DNA of 64,000 nucleotides from Lamellibrachia satsuma (lineage: Eukaryota > Annelida > Polychaeta > Sabellida > Siboglinidae), in assembly GCA_033239005.1 (NCBI GenBank), contig BSQZ01000073.1, positions 372,001-436,000 on the forward strand, written 5' to 3'. Below, one piece after another: positions 1 to 13,500 of this stretch. The position numbers and the translations under genes are program-made. The notes beneath the pieces were generated by a model. That model did not search any database, had not been told where the DNA came from, and saw nothing but the letters and a program-made list of their open reading frames with translations. Each line of letters opens with the position of its first letter. Positions within the stretch are counted from its first letter, which is position 1.

Positions 1-29
1 TAACATACACATATTGAAGAAGGTTGCAG

Positions 30-600
30 AGGCTATGCTTTGGGCTTGGCTATGTTATTTAATTAATGCAGACAAATGCCACAGAGCCATCAAATAAAAG
101 GCCCAGGAGGTAGTTTTACAATTACACAAGTTCCTTATAAGACCGCATCTGGATTACTGCATTCAGGCATTGTGCTCATTCAAACAAAAAGACAAACTTA
201 TTAGAAAGTGTGCAATATAAGGCACCAGGAAGATACCATACTTAAGACATATGGAATACCCAAGAAGATTGAGAGCATTAAACATCACAACTCTGGAGAT
301 TAGGCGATTGTGTGCTGATCTACTGGAAGTTTTCAAAATATTTAATGGGTTAGAGAGTAAACATCCTGCAGACTTCTTTGTCACAGGAAGTACTCATTCA
401 CCCAAAGGATTGTATATGACTGGAATAGACTTCTGGAGGCAGCGGTTATGCCTAAGAACATCAACCAATTCAAGGGGCATATAGAGAGATACTTAATTGT
501 CTTAAAGCATAGCCATAGGATGGATGATTACACAAGTCAGCGCTTGACTCCCTTCCTCGTCAACTCATCAACTGCAGAAACTATGTAGAAGAGGAGGATC
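30..600 (+). mobile_element. LINE (non-LTR retrotransposon) 3' fragment
   Basis: Translated in the + direction, with interruptions, this stretch gives the usual C-terminal tail of a LINE reverse transcriptase: a 'LIRKCAI' segment about 200-220, then MEYPRRLRALNITTLEIRR and DLLEVFKIFNGLE at 251-350. This RLRALNLTTLE...RR..DLIEVFKI pattern is familiar from the region after the RT palm in CR1/L2-like elements. Stops and frameshifts break it, so it is a dead 5'-truncated copy. Both ends are approximate. The clade is not determined. Confidence 0.6.
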
Positions 601-1023
601 AAGGTAAATCATGACTTATGTCTTTATGACATTTATGTACGAGTCAGAAGTTAACAAATCAAGACTTAAACGACAACAAACAAACACTTGCCAACTGCCA
701 TGGGCATGGATAGCATGGTATAAAACGATCAAATAAACTACTAACTCTAAATTTGTCTAAACTTGCTTTGTTATTAATTTACTATTTTCAAGACAATTAT
801 TGATGCAACGAAAGATTGTGAACATATGACAGTTGTGCTATTAACTTAATAGATGATACATTGGGCGATAATAAAAGGATATCACTTACCCGATTGAAAG
901 CGTCCGAATGATCGACATTAGCAGACCCGGCTACAAAATACAACGATGCCATTTAATGCACAACATACTATACACAAAGATAACATATATCAAAGCAACT
1001 TATTTTGAATTACATGAACGTAC

Positions 1024-1093
1024 CGTATCTTTCTTTCTGGTGGGCGTTTTCTTCGCTTCTGGGCTTGCCATCTTTACGTTTTCGTGGGAGCAT
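1024..1093 (-). other. candidate first coding exon of a divergent minus-strand gene
   Basis: On the minus strand an ATG at 1093-1091 opens a 23-codon basic stretch (MLPRKRKDGKPRSEENAHQK..., with an NLS-like KRK cluster) that runs into a good splice donor, ACG|GTACGT, at 1024/1023. It lies about 1.1 kb upstream of the first recognised coding exon of the plus-strand iRhom gene, so a divergent arrangement is possible. Any second exon would lie left of 1023, possibly outside the window. I do not recognise the protein, and chance is a real alternative. Confidence 0.25.
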
Positions 1094-2238
1094 CTCTTGT
1101 TGTGATATCGCTCGTTTTTTTTCATGATGCAATGGACCAAAATTTTATTTGAATATTGACGTGACATCGATTTTATGCTACATGTAATATTTTATTTCAT
1201 AGCAATCATAATAATTAACAATTATCTATGTTTTGTTGTGATACACGTTAGCATACCTTGTGCAGGATTGTATTTTGTAAATACAATAAATGGTCCCTTT
1301 TTGCTGCGTCGTTTGGATTAGATGCGTCGTCTGCTTTTCCAAGTTCTGAATGATCGTTTCACAAATATCAAATAATACCATCGATTAGCAACAAGTACTG
1401 AATATTCGTGGTAATTTGATAATAATTAACCATGTTTAGTCAACTGTACATTTGTTGACATTGCTAGGGACTGCGCTGAAGCTTATAATCAGGCTTTATC
1501 AGCAATGCCAATCAATGACAATGGCAATACAATGCCAATTGCCATTGCCATTGGCCTGAGGCTGAGACTGCGCATTTCCGTGCCTTGGCATTGATGTGAA
1601 ATTGGCTTGCAAGTTGCAGACATTCATGACATTCACATTTATGAATGATTTCACAGCAGTACTGTTCTTTATGATGATGACCAAAAGTAAAACAACAAAG
1701 GGAAATGTAAAAAAAAACTGCTGTAAAAAATTAAACTAAAAGTGTCTCTCTTCATTGCTTCGTCTTCGACTTTGATGAGTGTGCAGTTATGTCAGACTTT
1801 CATTTTGAAGTTTGACTAACTTTTTTTGTCAGACACAGTGACATTGTTCACATTCTGGCAGAAATGAAGTACTACAACACAATATGCAAGAGTGACTCCA
1901 AAGTCATATGTATTTCTATTAAGTGGAGTCGGTTTGTAATTTGTAACTTATTTTGAAGCAGTTACCAATCAGCGACTGGCAGCAGGTGCACTCATCGTGA
2001 TCTTTCATCAAAACTCAAATCACCTGTGGCACAAGTCAGTATCTAGGTCACAATGCCTATACATGTCACTTGCCTAAGTGCAAACATAACTTAGTTGCCT
2101 GACCAATTGGGGAATAAATCGTGGGTGTAAACTGGCCTTTAGTATATCACACTAGAAATGAGTTATGAGGTTGTAGTGTTATGTATTCACATAATTGAAA
2201 TAATGCTGCTGGACCATATTTTGTTATTGCAGTACACT

Positions 2239-4490
2239 ATGGCTGAACGGAAGAAGAAGAGCAGTAAAACAGCCCTGCAGAAAGTTGGCTCTTTCCTCGG
2301 AGTCACTGAGGATGACAGTCAGATGAATGTGTGGAAGGAGAAGTGCACGGAACGAGCACAGGTTCTACTTCAAATCTTCTTGATCTGTTACAATAATATC
2401 GAACACTACATTAACAAGATAAATATATTTAATGCAGATTTTTGTAACTGACATACTAAACAAACTGATAATTTGTCAAAAACTGCACAATGCAACAACA
2501 CAGTACCAGATAGATTGAAATTGGCCAGAATTTCTTTCTTACATATTAATTACCAGATAACTCTGGTTAAAATTTATTAAAATGAAATTTTTACAAGCAA
2601 ACATGGGCCAGTTTAGGTCTTCAGACATTACTGCATTTACTTAGCAGCACATTCTAAAATAGTGTATTTAATCCTTTGGCTCTAGATAGTTCATATGGAT
2701 GCCAAAACTACTGTACACATGAAAAAGTTTGTTAGCATTTAAAGGTCATGATTTTGTGTTCTCCACAAAATCGCAAAGAAAAGGTTTGTCACAACATACT
2801 CCCCATTTTTTATATAGCACTATGCCAGTTCACATTAGGTTGTAGTAGACCAAATCCGCAAAATAAATCTCAACAAAAAATGTCTCCTTGCAAAATTTTT
2901 TGCAGGTGTACTATATTTAAATGTTTCTTGAAACTGTTGAATTGGAAAGAAGTTGGGATTTACATAATTAATTAAGGTTTGAAATATAATCTTATAATAT
3001 CACAATCATGATGTACTACAGCTATAGTTGTCTTGATCAAGTGAGATGTTCAACATGTTTTCCAGACTGGCGAAATCGGGGTGTCCTTCAGGAACATCAT
3101 CCCTGGGTCTGACCGGGGCCAGAAACAGTTGCTGAATCAGCTCCAGCACACACTGTCAGAAGTCTCGGCTGCATGTGAGGAGAACCAACTACTGTTAGAC
3201 GAGTTCGCCCAGTCAGCCATCCCTCATACTGACATGCGAAAAGAACAGGATTCAAGCACAATAGAGAGGCCTACATCTCAAGCAGCTTCTTCTCGTAGAG
3301 GACTTGTTATGGCTAAGGTGCCAATTGGCAAGAGAAAAGCACAACATTTGATGTCTCCTGTCAGCATAAATGAAGACCAGGCAGGGCCCAGTGGTCAGAA
3401 TACACTGCGGCCACCAAGTGCCCAGAATGTTTGCCCCAAGAGTGGGCACGCAAGCGAGATGATTGAAATGATGCCAACAAAATCACTGAAGCCAAACAGA
3501 TCCGGTCAGAGTGAGAAAATTGATGTTGAGAAAAAACCGTATACACCAAAGACTGGGACCCACCCTGCAGTGTCGAAGATCCTTAGTGACATGGTGAGGG
3601 AAAATGAGAATCGTCGCCAGGCAGCAAGCTATCGGCTGTACTACAAGAAACCGCCTAAGTTAAGGGAGTCATTGCTGTCGGCCGTGGAACGGGAGGGAGG
3701 GACGGAGGAAGTGTCATCAGGGAGTAGCGAGGTGGCCATCACGAGCAGGGAGCACACACAGTCAGAGCCCTGTCTACAGCAGAATAAGAACAAGGACAGG
3801 TCAAACCTGGCCGTGGCAATGCTGAAGAGGCACAGTGATTGGACGGGCAATCCAGAAGTATTTGCGGGAGATGTGAAAGCCATACGTAGGTCCAGTATCA
3901 CATTCTCTCCACTGGTGAGTGATATGTCATGTATTCTGAATACATGACAGGTGAACATAATTTAATATGAAGAACACATGAATAATTCTTGTGTTCTTCA
4001 TATTAAATTATGTTCAGCTTTTTTGTAGCATTTGTGAAGAGTTCAGCCTTAAAAGTGAATGTCTGAATGACTGCCTGAATGAATGAATGACATAAGTATG
4101 GAGAAAGTGTAGGAATGCTTTGCTTAGCATACTTTGGAACAGTTATGAAAAAGAAATGTGGGCTGTGTGCAAACATGTTTTCTATGATAGGTACTAACAG
4201 ATACACAGGGTGAAACATCCCTTGTCTTACAGCTTAATATAGAGTGTAGATGCTCCCTAGCCAGCACTGTAGCCTATCATAATTGTGTGCCAGAATCGCT
4301 ATTACAAGGCATTGCTATTCAGTTTTGAAACTCCTATGTCAGTGACATTTTTAGTATTAATAGGATTCTTCGATACCATATTGTACCACCTTAATTTTCA
4401 AATTAACGTGAACAATATTATATTCAAAATAAAAATGCCAATGCAAGACAATCAGTAAAATCTGTTTGTATTATTGTTATAATAGTACTA

Positions 4491-4540
<50 letters not shown>

Positions 4541-7500
4541 CTGTACAATGTTGTAAAATAAATCATGTCTATCTATCCAGGTAAAGAAGTTTACGTTTCC
4601 GATGGAGCCGTCCTTTGAATCAGGGAGGTCAGAGAACCTGCTGAAGAAGTTGTTCCGGACGAAGCAGCCACGTCTGCAGCAGCTCCAGAAGGAGGGGATG
4701 GGTCAACTAGTGGGGGAGCAACAGCGGGAGGTGGCTGAGGCGATCATACAGCCTGAGGTCTCCCATGAAGTCTACACCGTCGCATCCTCTAATCTCACTC
4801 ATCTTGAACAGAGGCCCTCCAAGTCAATACTCAAGACACACATGTTTGAAGGATCTGGGGTAGGTCTGTCTGGTTAGGGTAATTGCTTTTATTCTGTGTT
4901 TCTTGCATACTTTGTGTGGTTATTTGTGCCTAATATTGTGTTTGAGTTATTTGTCTGCTATAGCAGGTAATTCATTTATACTTTGTGCCTAATATTATGT
5001 TCGAGTAATTTGTCTGCTGTAGCAGGTATAATTCATTCATACTTTGTGTGGTTATTTGTGCCTAATATTATGTTCGAGTTATTTGTCTGCTGTAGCAGAT
5101 AATTTTTGTTTGTTATATATACTTTGCCATCCACATATTTGATCTAAGAAGAAAGGCAGTGAAATCTGATTGTGAGAATTTCTTAATTCAGTCTAAAACT
5201 GGAAAATAATAATTGTTGTGGAGATGTTCTAATTACAAAAAAAACTCTATCCCGGAAACTACTTAGCCAGCATAGCTCAAACAAATTTTTTTGTTTGTGT
5301 AGTTGCTATTGTAATGGTCAATGGTACATCAACATAACTATTAGGAATACTCATTTGAGAAAGTGCCTTTACTGTATTAACTGCATTGAAATATTTATGT
5401 CTTATATCAACCTAGTTAGCAATATTTGTAACAGGAATTTGAGCTTAATTCAGAGTTAGACGAATATGATGACTCTGAGTCAAAGCTTCATCTTGTGCCA
5501 ACTGAAGCCAATGATGAGTATCTCTATCGAGCAGAGGCACTGGAACACTATCGCAAGTTTGTGGCGGTAAGGGATCATTTGTTTTTGTCTACACATTTTT
5601 GACTGAATGAAACTATCACATTTGTCTTAAGCAAAACTTTGAAATACAAAAAAACTATATGAATAACGATTTTCTTCAACCATAGCTACTTTGATTACTT
5701 ACTATCAATGTTTATATATTAAAAAAATGTGAGATGCATGAATGGCTGCTACTGTTCTAATCTCACAGTGCATTTTTGTGTAGTAAGTGAACTTTTCAAC
5801 AGTTGTGGGGTGCAGTAGTTGTTAGAACATATGACCCTCAGTCAAGAGAACCCAAGTTCAAATCCTCTTGCAGCTGTTTCAAAGCTTGGGCAATTTTGTT
5901 CACTCTACGTTGCTTCAGTTCACTCAGCTGTACTAATGAGTATCTGGCTATAGACAGTGGATGTAAGAGAGAAGTTGAGTTGGTGTTGGAAGGAACAAGT
6001 CTGCAAGGGGGTGAAGTGTAGTATTTTGAGTGATCCTAGAGACTACTTTTACTGGATACTGCGTTGTATACGAACTTACCTTTTTGTGCCGTGAATACTG
6101 AGCCTTACCTGTGTTCCTAAAGGATGAAATGGCATTTAAAAAAGAGGGACTTCTGCGAAAGAAACTTGCCCTGGAGAAGATGATCATACAGAAGCAGAAA
6201 CTCATTGATGACGTGTTAGAAATGACAGATGGTGAGTGCTTATTGTGTCCTCAATAGAAATGACAGATGATGAGTGCTTATTGTGTCCTCAGTAGACATG
6301 ACAGATGGTGAGTGCTTATTGTGTCCTCAATAGAAATGACAGATGAAGAGTGCTTATTGTGTCCTCAATAGAAATGACAGATGGTGAGTGCTTATTGTGT
6401 CCTCAGTAGAAATGACAGATGGTGAGTGCTTATTGTGTCCTCAATAGAAATGACAGATGGTGAGTGCTTATTGTGTCCTCAATAGAAATGACAGATGGTG
6501 AGTGCTTATTGTGTCCTCAATAGAAATGACAGATGGTGAGTGCTTATTGTGTCCTCAATAGAAATGACAGATGGTGAGTGCTTATTGTGTCCTCAATAGA
6601 AATGACAGATGGTGAGTGCTTATTGTGTCCTCAATAGAAATGACAGATGGTGAGTGCTTATTGTGTCCTCAATAGAAATGACAGATGGTGAGTGCTTATT
6701 GTGTCCTCAATAGAAATGACAGATGGTGAGTGCTTATTGCGTCCTCAATAGAAATGACAGATGGTGAGTGCTTATTGTGTCCTCAATAGAAATGACAGAT
6801 GGTGAGTGCTTATTGTGTCCTCAATAGAAATGACAGATGGTGAGTGCTTATTGTGTCCTCAATAGAAATGACAGATGGTGAGTGCTTATTGTGTCCTCAA
6901 TAGAAATGACAGATGGTGAGTGCTTATTGTGTCCTTCCTCAATTAGATGTTTTCACTTGTCTCATTTCAGAATCTTTTTATGAAAAATTTAACCGATCAA
7001 GTAACATCTACAACATGCAGGCTTGCTTGAACCTTTTAAAAAACACTTATTAACTATGGATAATGTTTATTTTGATGTATAATTAGTCTTAGAATTAGTC
7101 ACATTTTCCAGTATCTCTCACTTCTATCACTATCAGTAGTGTTCATATCAAAGTGTGACTTAAGCGTATTTCTCTCATTAAAATCTTTCTTTGACAGCCC
7201 ACTTTTATGATCCAAGGGGAAACCCTAAAAAAGGTTGGAAACAGCTGATGAAGGAGAACTGCCGGGTGTTGTTCCTCAACGAGAGCAAGGATGGCAGGAA
7301 CCGTTCCATACGGGAACAACTCTACCGTCTACATGAGTTTATGCCTATCTTCACATACTTCATGTGTGTTGTTAGTATCTTGTCATTAGTTCACAGAGTT
7401 CATGTATGTCTTCACATACTTCATGTGTGTTGTTAGTATCTTGTCATTAGTTCACAGAGTTCATGTCTGTCTTCACATACTTCATGTGTTGTTAGTATCT

Positions 7501-10500
7501 TGTCATTAGTTCACAGAGTTCATGTCTGTCTTCACATACTTCGTGTGTGTTGTTAGTATCTTGTCATTAGTTCACAGAGTTCATGTCTGTCTTCACATAC
7601 TTCATGTGTTGTTAGTATCTTGTCATTAGTTCACAGAGTTCATGTCTGTCTTCACATACTTCATGTGTTGTTAGTATCTTGTCATTAGTTCACAGAGTTC
7701 ATGTCTGTCTTCACATACTTCGTGTGTTGTTAGTATCTTGTCATTAGTTCACAGAGTTCATGTCTGTCTTCACATACTTCGTGTGTGTTGTTAGTATCTT
7801 GTCATTAGTTCACAGAGTTCATGTCTGTCTTCACATACTTCGTGTGTGTTGTTAGTATCTTGTCATTAGTTCACAGAGTTCATGTCTGTCTTCACATACT
7901 TCATGTGTTGTTAGTATCTTGTCATTAGTTCACAGAGTTCATGTCTGTCTTCACATACTTCATGTGTTGTTAGTATCTTGTCATTAGTTCACAGAGTTCA
8001 TGTCTGTCTTCACATACTTCGTGTGTTGTTAGTATCTTGTCATTAGTTCACAGAGTTCATGTCTGTCTTCACATACTTCGTGTGTGTTGTTAGTATCTTG
8101 TCATTAGTTCACAGAGTTCATGTCTGTCTTCACATACTTCATGTGTTGTTAGTATCTTGTCATTAGTTCACAGAGTTTATGCCTATCTTCACATACTTCA
8201 TGTGTGTTATTAGTATCTTGTCATTAGTTCACAGAGTTCATGTCTGTCTTCACATACTTCATGTGTTGTTAGTATCTTGTCATTAGTTCGCAGAGTTCAT
8301 GTCTGTCTTCACATACTTCGTGTGTTGTTAGTATCTTGTCATTAGTTCACAGAGTTCATGTCTGTCTTCACATACATGTGTTGTTTCATGTGTTGTTAGT
8401 ATCTTGTCATTAGTTCACAGAGTTCATGTATGTCTTCACATTCTTCATGTGTTGTTAGTATCTTGTCATTAGTTCACAGAGTTCATGTATGTCTTCACAT
8501 TCTTCATGTGTTGTTAGTATCTTGTCATTAGTTCACAGAGTTCATGTCTGTCTTCACATACTTCGTGTGTTGTTAGTATCTTGTCATTAGTTCACAGAGT
8601 TCATGTCTGTCTTCACATACTTCGTGTGTGTTGTTAGTATCTTGTCATTAGTTCACAGAGTTCATGTCTGTCTTCATATACTTCATGTGTTGTTAGTATC
8701 TTGTCATTAATTCACAGAGTTTATGTCTGTCTTCACATACTTCATGTGTTGTTAGTATCTTGTCATTAGTTCACATAGTTCATGTCTCTCTTTACATATT
8801 TCATGTGTGTTGTTAGTTTCTTGTCATTAGTTCACAAAGCCTGTTTTCACATGCTTCATGTGTGTTGCTGTTGGTATCTTGTCATTTGTTAATGAAAAAA
8901 GTATGCAAACGACTAATAATTTAGAGTGGACTTCAGGTCGTGGTTATAATTGTTCAACGACACACATATATGATGTGTTGTGAAGTGTAACATAAAACTA
9001 CTAGTAGTGTGCATAGTGTGCAGTCATGTTCATGCTAATCAACTTAAATGTCTACTTGTCTGATAATCAAAATACATCAATCTGAATTACAGTAGAATCC
9101 AATTAATATGATCGAGGATAACAGAATCAGCCATTAAGTAGAAACAAAATGGATGGGACGGAATAAGTCCCTATTCCCACTGAGTTAAAATGTGACACTT
9201 AATAGAACCATGTTTGCTGCAAACATATTAGAGGTATCAGATACATTGTACAGGTAAAATGATAAAACATTACATAAATTAATTACAGAGCAGAACTCTG
9301 CTTTGCAACCTGCTGTAACTAACATTAAATGTGTTCTACTTAATGTTTGTGGCTTAATGACCAAGCTGAGGTCACCTGATTTTGATTTCAGAATATGATT
9401 TAATATTTCTAACAGAAACAAAACTGGATGATCTTGATACAGATGGTTTTGATTGTCATACAATGAATACAACAACATTTAAATACAAATCCGGAGGAAT
9501 AGCACTACTGGTTAAGAAATCGCTGTCTAACACTATTGAAATTTGCTTGGGCATGAAGCATTATGGGGAATAGTTTATATTCCTCCAGAGAATTCTATTT
9601 ATTCATCAGCTAGCCAGTTTAATGATATAGAAAATGACACTGCAAACCTAAGGAATGACTCAAACAGCCCATTGTATTTAGTTGGTGATTTTAATGCCTG
9701 AACTGGTAATTTATGTGATTTCATTGAGTCTGATGATTAAAATATGGTGTTGAATGACTTTGATGAAGATATAATGCAACAGTTAGTGGGAAGAAATAAT
9801 TTAGAAATTGCAGGCATACCACTGGATAGAAATTCACTAGATAAAAAGACAAATAATTATGAACACAGGTTAATCACATTGTGTAAAAGCCTTAATGTCC
9901 ACATTGCTAATGGTAGGATTGGGGTCGATAGAGACAGAGGTGCAACTACATGCAAAAATGTTTTTGATTATATTCTTGTTTCTCAACAATCATTTCATGA
10001 TATAATGTAATTTGAGATTTTGGAATTCGATGAATTGTTGTCTGATGCTCACAACCCTGTTAAAATGGGGTTTAAATATACCATACACAACCAAATTGTT
10101 TCAGCAATAAGGGAGGATGAGGTGGTTGAGCGTGATGATACGACCCAATTTAACAAACCAAAATGGGTTCAGGATTGTGAATCAGGCTTTAAAAACAATA
10201 TTAATTTGATGTATGTTGAAGATATAGAGAAAGATCTTGACAATTTAATATGTAATGATATTGATGCGGCTTCAGTAAATGATATTGTAAATCGCATCAA
10301 TGATATATTAAAAAGTGCTGCTAAAACAGTTGGTTGTATGAAGGATAACTATAGACCTACAATGAAGAGTAAAAGCATTGATTAAAGCTAACGGTAAAAC
10401 ATGGTTTAATGAAGCCTGTAAAGAAAGGAGAAAACAGTTCTTTCAAGCCAAGACAGTACTGCAAAGATAACAGTGATGTTTATAGAAATGCCAAACATAC

Positions 10501-13500
10501 TGCAAGTAGGAACTATAAGAAGGAAATGAACAAGCAGCACAAATTGAATTTTAAGGATTTTGCAAATAAATAAAAAAAAAATATGAAGAGTAAGAATCCA
10601 AAGGACTACCGGAAAATTATTCATGAATCGAGAGGTGACAAAGGTAAAGAAATCAATACAGTTAATACTTTTTTAACACTTTAAGAAGTTAAGTTTTAAT
10701 GAGGAGGAGGATCAGAATGACTATGATTATGAACATTTTGCAAACAATGATAATAATGCTTTTTCAATAGTATGTTTACAGCTGAGGAAGTAAGTAAGTT
10801 AAAAAACAATAAAGCGTGTGGGTTGGACCTAATTCTAAATGAGTTCCTAAAACATTCTGGGGATTGTATGATCTCTGTGTATGTTAAATTGTTTAATGTC
10901 ATTAAAATCTGGCCATATTCCTAAAGATTGGGCCATGGGTATTATTTTTCCCATTTATAAAAATAAGGGTCCTGTAACTGACCAGACAACTACAGAGGGA
11001 TCACACTGCTCAGTTGTTTTTGTAAATTATTCACCTCTGTTTTGAATAATAGATTAACTGAATATATTGATGAATTGGGAATCATGGGGGAGGAACACAC
11101 TGGATTTTGGCATGATTATTCCACAATGGATCATGTATTTGTCTTGAAATTTTTTATTGATTTATACTTAAACAAAAGGAAGCGCTTATACTGTGCCTTT
11201 GTAGACTACAGAAAAGCTTTTGACACTGTAAACAGAAAATTCCTATGGTTGAAATTATTATCAAATAATATTGATGGAAACATTTTCACTGTGATATTTA
11301 ACTTATATAATGAAGCTAAATCATGTATTATGATACATGAACAAAACATTTTCTCACCTTTCTTCACATGCAGTGTTGGAGTTCGACAAGGCGAAAATTT
11401 GTCACCACTAATGTTTGTATTATTTTTTAATGATCTCGAAACACATCTGTCAAGTGCATATGGGGGGTTAATTTATGGGGGGTTAACATATGGGGGGTTT
11501 CTACATTTCTAGTCTGATGGAAAATTGTTTTGAAAAAGAGGACATTGTTGTGAATCTAAAGCTTTTTGTGTTGCTGTATGCTGATGATACATTGTATTAG
11601 CAGAGTCACCTACTCAGTTACAATCTGCACTTGATGCTCTATTTAACTATTGCAAAACTTGGAAACTGCTTGTTAATACTGCCAAAACTAGGGCGTTAGT
11701 ATTCTCAAAGGGTAAGATTAAAAAATTGCAAGAATTTAAATTTGGGCCAAATAAGCTTGCCATTGTAAATAAGTGTAACTATCTAGGAATTAATTTTAAC
11801 TATAATGGTAGATTTTCTAAAGCAATCAGACATTTATATGAACAGGCAAACCAAGCAATGTCATGTTTAATTTCTAAAGCTAGGAAGCTAAAACTTCCTG
11901 TTGATATCCAGTTAGAACTATTTGATTCCTTTACATGCCCAATCTTGTTATATGGACGTGAAGGTTGAGGATGTGAAAATATCACGTTAATTGAAAAACT
12001 ACATAGGAAATTATTTTAAATGTTTATTCTAGAAAAAACTACAATACTTATGATGTTGCAATTTGGCGTATGAATGCCTCTTACATGTAGGCAACATAAC
12101 ATGATATTGATTTACGATTGGTGAAGGGTTTGTATCAAAAATACACTGTCACTTTTAGCTCTCATTCAACTTGCTTAATTCATTCACGGTGGTGTAGCAG
12201 ACATAACTTGTTTATATTAACTAGAATATATCTTAAAGTTATCAGTGACACTGTCATACTTATATGTGTGTCATTCATTTCTTTGGGGATTTTCTCAAAA
12301 CGAAATAATTTCGCATTTTGGGGTTATTTTTTACATTTACAAAAATGTAAAAAAAAATTGTAACATAACCAATTAAATGAAAAACTGCAAATGTTATTAA
12401 TCTGGAATATTATGTAGTATTTAATCTACAATCTGTGAAGAAATTGTTAAGTTTACTTAAAAAAAATTCTACTGTAAATAATCAATTCAAGGCAAGCATA
12501 TAATATCCGCCCCAGCTACCTTAAACCCTATTGTAATAATCCATTAAAAAAAATGGCCTTGATTAACCCTTTCCCCTTCATCTCTCTTGTATCTTTTTTC
12601 AGCCATCCTGTGTTTGACATGGTAATAAAACATTTAACATGTTTTCCCCTCCTCCGATGTTAGACATGACTATGACAATCTGTAAGCCTAGAAATTAAAA
12701 AACTGGCCTTATGAGGAACTTGGGCAATTTCCACTAAATATTAAAATAAACAGTAGATTATTGAATTGTAGAGGGAAACTATTGACAGGAAAGGAATCTA
12801 AACTGTCTTGCATTATGTATAAATTATTATATCGATTATCTGTTAAAATATATTTGAATCCCCCTGGATTACTCATGTTAAATACATTTGAAATAGCATT
12901 GGCCCATCTAACTTGTGGCTGAATCAAGAAATAGTGAATCTTAAATCATTTAAAGTGGTTGTCAAATTAGAACTTACTGACCAGTATCATCAGCAGTGGG
13001 GTAGTAATATTTGCAATAGTGATGGGTGTACAACCTACAGAATAATTAAATATGATTTTAATATTTAAATTAAAATATTTATATAAGAAATATTTGCTAG
13101 TTTTACCACCAAATCTATCGAGACCTTAGTGTAAATTTTGTACTCGTAATCATCAGTTGCCGATTAAGCAAGGCAGGTATAGTGGAATTGATAGGCGAGA
13201 GAGATTTTGTACTCTAGGTAATTGTAATGATATTGGGGATGAGTTTCATTATTTGTTTAAATGGTCTTTTTTCAAGAAGCTAGGCTTAAGTTTATTTCTA
13301 GATATTATTTTGTGAGGCCAAACACTTTAAAAATGGATCAGTTGTTTAATTTGTCAAGCCATGCAAATTAAGCTAATTAAATTATGTAAATTCGTACAGA
13401 AGATTTTAAATAGTTTTAAGTTGTAAGTTGATCTTCCTGTCACTCTTTTATATTTTGGTAAAGCCATTTACCAATGTAATTTATAAGTATTATTGAAGTG

